Positions 59,259-60,497 of a stretch of DNA of 60,497 bases are shown here, in pieces. The notes under the pieces are model-generated. The model worked only from the letters and a program-made list of their open reading frames with translations. It was not told where the DNA came from and searched no databases. Within the stretch, counting starts at the first letter, position 1. Every line of letters starts with the position of its first letter. Source of the stretch: Thermoleophilia bacterium (lineage in GTDB: Bacteria > Actinomycetota > Thermoleophilia > Gaiellales > Gaiellaceae); the NCBI GenBank assembly GCA_025929895.1, contig JAICPI010000010.1, positions 1 through 60,497 on the forward strand, read 5' to 3'. A program made the translations under genes and the position numbers.

Positions 59259-59527
59259 TAGCCGGCGGTGATGTCGCAGCCGAGGTACATCAGCGCCTCG
59301 ACCGCCTCGGTCACGAACGCCGTCGCCTCGAGCGCGCTCGCGAACGTGTACGGGCCGGCGCGGGTCGGCTCCGCGCTGAAGCCCCCGAGCCCCGTGGGGT
59401 AGACCTCGGCCTCGACGACGCACGACGAGCCGTGGTCGACGGCGCGCAGGACGGCGATCGAGCGGCCGTCCTTGCTCGCATGGCGCACGAAGAGCTCGCG
59501 CGCCGCGGTCTGGACCGTCTCGGTCAC
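59258..59527 (-). CDS. Small protein of unknown function (89 aa)
   Basis: GTG start overlapping the stop of the thioredoxin-like gene (GTGA), so coupled to it. A compact alpha/beta sequence (AVLRAVDHGSSCVVEAEVYPTG; YTFASALEATAFVTEAVEALMYLGCD) without a signal or membrane segment. No family recognised. The stop codon abuts palindromic element B. Confidence 0.75.
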   Translation of the reverse strand: MTETVQTAARELFVRHASKDGRSIAVLRAVDHGSSCVVEAEVYPTGLGGFSAEPTRAGPYTFASALEATAFVTEAVEALMYLGCDITAG

Positions 59528-60126
59528 CGCAGTGCGTCGAGCGCCGCCTGCGCGACCGTCTCGCGATCGCGGAAGCCGTCCAGCCGCAGGGCGAGGTCGC
59601 CGGAGCCGGTGAAGAAGAGGACCGTCGGCGCCCGCAGGACGACGCCGAGCTTGAGCGTGAGCGCCTCCGCCTCGCGGTTGCTCTGGAGCACGTTGAGGGG
59701 GACGAAGCCGACTCCGGCGGCCGCCGCGCCGGCAGCGGCCTCGTCGAGCGCGAGCCGGTCGATCTTCCCGCCCGAGCCCCAGAGCGCGAGCACGACGACG
59801 TTCTCGCGCCGGAGCGTCGAGACGACGCGGTAGGGGAGGCCGTTCGCCGCGATCAGCGGCGCCCGCACGGGCTTCGCCGGCTTCTGCACCGGCTTCGGCT
59901 TCGCGGCCACGGGCTTCGGCTTCGGCTTCGCCGCCGCCGGCTTCGGCGTCGCCGCGGGCTTCGTCGGGAGGGCCGGGACCGCGGTCGCCTTCTTCGGCAG
60001 CACGATCGCCGCCGGCTCGGCCTCGACGCCGCCGCCGAGGAACATCATCCCGCCGCCGAGCACGACCGCAGCAAGGACGCCGGCGAGGGCGAAGATCTTC
60101 ACGGGAGCAGAGACGGTCACGCCCAC
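59524..60126 (-). CDS. Membrane-anchored thioredoxin-like protein
   Basis: 200 residues, GTG start. An N-terminal helix (IFALAGVLAAVVLGGGMMFLGGG) is followed by a Lys/Pro/Ala linker (about 40-90) and a domain of about 105 residues with a thioredoxin-type pattern: VVVLALWGSGGKIDRLALDEA, VGFVPLNV, APTVLFFTGSGDLALRLDGF. The CxxC motif is absent (WGSGGK), so it is not a disulphide reductase. The sigma-28-like motif upstream and the pilin gene next door link it to the pilus; the linker resembles that of the PASTA protein. Confidence 0.78.
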   Translation of the reverse strand: MGVTVSAPVKIFALAGVLAAVVLGGGMMFLGGGVEAEPAAIVLPKKATAVPALPTKPAATPKPAAAKPKPKPVAAKPKPVQKPAKPVRAPLIAANGLPYRVVSTLRRENVVVLALWGSGGKIDRLALDEAAAGAAAAGVGFVPLNVLQSNREAEALTLKLGVVLRAPTVLFFTGSGDLALRLDGFRDRETVAQAALDALR

Positions 60127-60134
60127 GGTTCTCT

Positions 60135-60162
60135 ATCGGCACGCGGACCGGCCCGCTAAAGC
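60135..60162 (-). promoter_or_regulatory. Sigma-28/WhiG-like promoter of the thioredoxin-like gene
   Basis: On the minus strand: GCTTTAGC (60162 to 60155), 14 bases, GCCGAT (60140 to 60135), 8 bases, GTG at 60126. Same spacing as the three plus-strand copies; the -35 part differs at two of eight positions. Confidence 0.65.
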
Positions 60163-60165
60163 GAA

Positions 60166-60189
60166 AAGGGCGCGGTCGCCCGCGCCCTT
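60166..60189 (-). terminator. Intrinsic terminator of the pilin gene
   Basis: On the minus strand AAGGGCGCG pairs with CGCGCCCTT around a six-base loop and is followed by TTCGCTTT. Good intrinsic terminator 23 bases after the pilin stop codon, directly before the next gene's promoter. Confidence 0.82.
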
Positions 60190-60211
60190 CCCAAGCCGAT
60201 TCGGGCAGGTC

Positions 60212-60497
60212 TTACGGGCCCGAGCAGGCAGCGGTGACGATGTCCGCACCGGGGCCCTGCTTGTACCAGCTCTTCGTGCCGACGGTGCTCGAGATGCAGT
60301 ACGACGTCTGGTTCGGCGTGCCGAGGATGAGGATGTTCTTGACGCCCTGGTCGTAAGCCTGGAGCTTCGAGAGGGTCATCCCGGAGTAGCCGGCCGAGTT
60401 GTCGGCGTTGTAGGCCTCGACGGCCGGGATCGCTGCGCGCACGTTCGCCCGCGCGGCCGAGTTGTTCGCCCGGTCGCGGAAGCTGAGGTACGACGGC
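60212..60497 (-). CDS. Type IV pilin (major-pilin-like), N-terminus beyond window
   Basis: The minus-strand frame is open to the end of the window; about 94 C-terminal residues are visible. SFRDRANNSAARANVRAAIPAVEAYNADN is the usual end of the pilin N-terminal helix and the alpha-beta loop, followed by strands and two cysteines (SYCISS and TAACSGP) that would form the C-terminal disulphide of type IVa-like pilins. The leader peptide and the hydrophobic half-helix lie outside. A terminator follows, as expected for a highly expressed major subunit. Confidence 0.85.
   Translation of the reverse strand, partial: PSYLSFRDRANNSAARANVRAAIPAVEAYNADNSAGYSGMTLSKLQAYDQGVKNILILGTPNQTSYCISSTVGTKSWYKQGPGADIVTAACSGP

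Noticed and set aside
1-60497. CRISPR arrays, rRNA genes, complete insertion sequences or prophage genes
   Set aside because: No regularly spaced repeats, rRNA motifs, transposase or phage structural genes were seen on either strand.

Overview
The window is about 60.5 kb of very GC-rich DNA with strong G/C third positions, dense gene packing, many 1-4 bp stop/start overlaps and frequent GTG starts. F420-linked reductase, PASTA, ECF sigma/ZAS anti-sigma, SBP56 and PilB/PilT-type pilus genes together suggest an actinobacterium, most likely of the Thermoleophilia (Solirubrobacterales/Gaiellales) type. That placement is an inference from gene content; no rRNA is present. Two tRNA genes are complete: Thr(GGT) and Tyr(GTA), both on the minus strand.

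Layout. 0-6.7 kb: an OmpR-type response regulator and its sensor kinase run into a MoxR / DUF58 / BatA-like / secreted protein / BatB-like cluster. 6.7-11.5 kb: small proteins, a cupredoxin lipoprotein cluster, an ECF sigma / anti-sigma pair and an F420-dependent NADP oxidoreductase. 11.6-15.1 kb: a universal stress protein co-transcribed with a Ca2+-type P-type ATPase. 15.2-18.3 kb: a three-gene operon of a MetE-like protein, a short citrate-synthase-like lyase and a PaaK-like CoA ligase. 18.3-24.2 kb: ArsR/SRPBCC pair, gluconate dehydrogenase subunit 3 with a GMC oxidoreductase, a TPP enzyme and a YdeI protein. 24.2-40.3 kb: a patchy accessory zone with degraded genes (RibD-like, VOC, a secreted protein), a tRNA-like remnant, hydrolases, MsrA, two class III cyclase proteins, a proline-racemase-family dehydratase, a TIR-like protein with a beta-rich C-terminus, and gene-poor stretches. 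40.4-46.4 kb: a TetR-controlled divergent unit with two related alpha/beta hydrolases (one fused to a glycosyltransferase) facing an SBP56-type protein. 46.4-49.3 kb: RibD-like, a membrane zincin-like protein and a VOC-DUF429 fusion. 49.5-60.5 kb: a type IV pilus region with PilT, a lytic transglycosylase/M23 hydrolase, a PASTA protein, two pilin-like proteins, prepilin peptidase, PilB, a polytopic membrane protein, a thioredoxin-like protein and a truncated pilin gene.

Two observations stand out. First, three intergenic elements of about 160-170 bp (2928-3091, 47968-48136, 59097-59258) are each a near-complete inverted repeat with the apical hairpin at the exact centre. Two share sequence, show a compensatory base-pair change in the apical stem, and all three have outer-arm mismatches that would be G-U wobbles in RNA of the minus strand. 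Second, four starts in the pilus region carry the same promoter-like motif, GCTCAA(C/G)C or a close variant, then 14 bases, then GCCGA(T/C), 8-9 bases before the start codon. This matches the sigma-28/FliA/WhiG promoter class and suggests an alternative-sigma pilus regulon with nearly leaderless transcripts.
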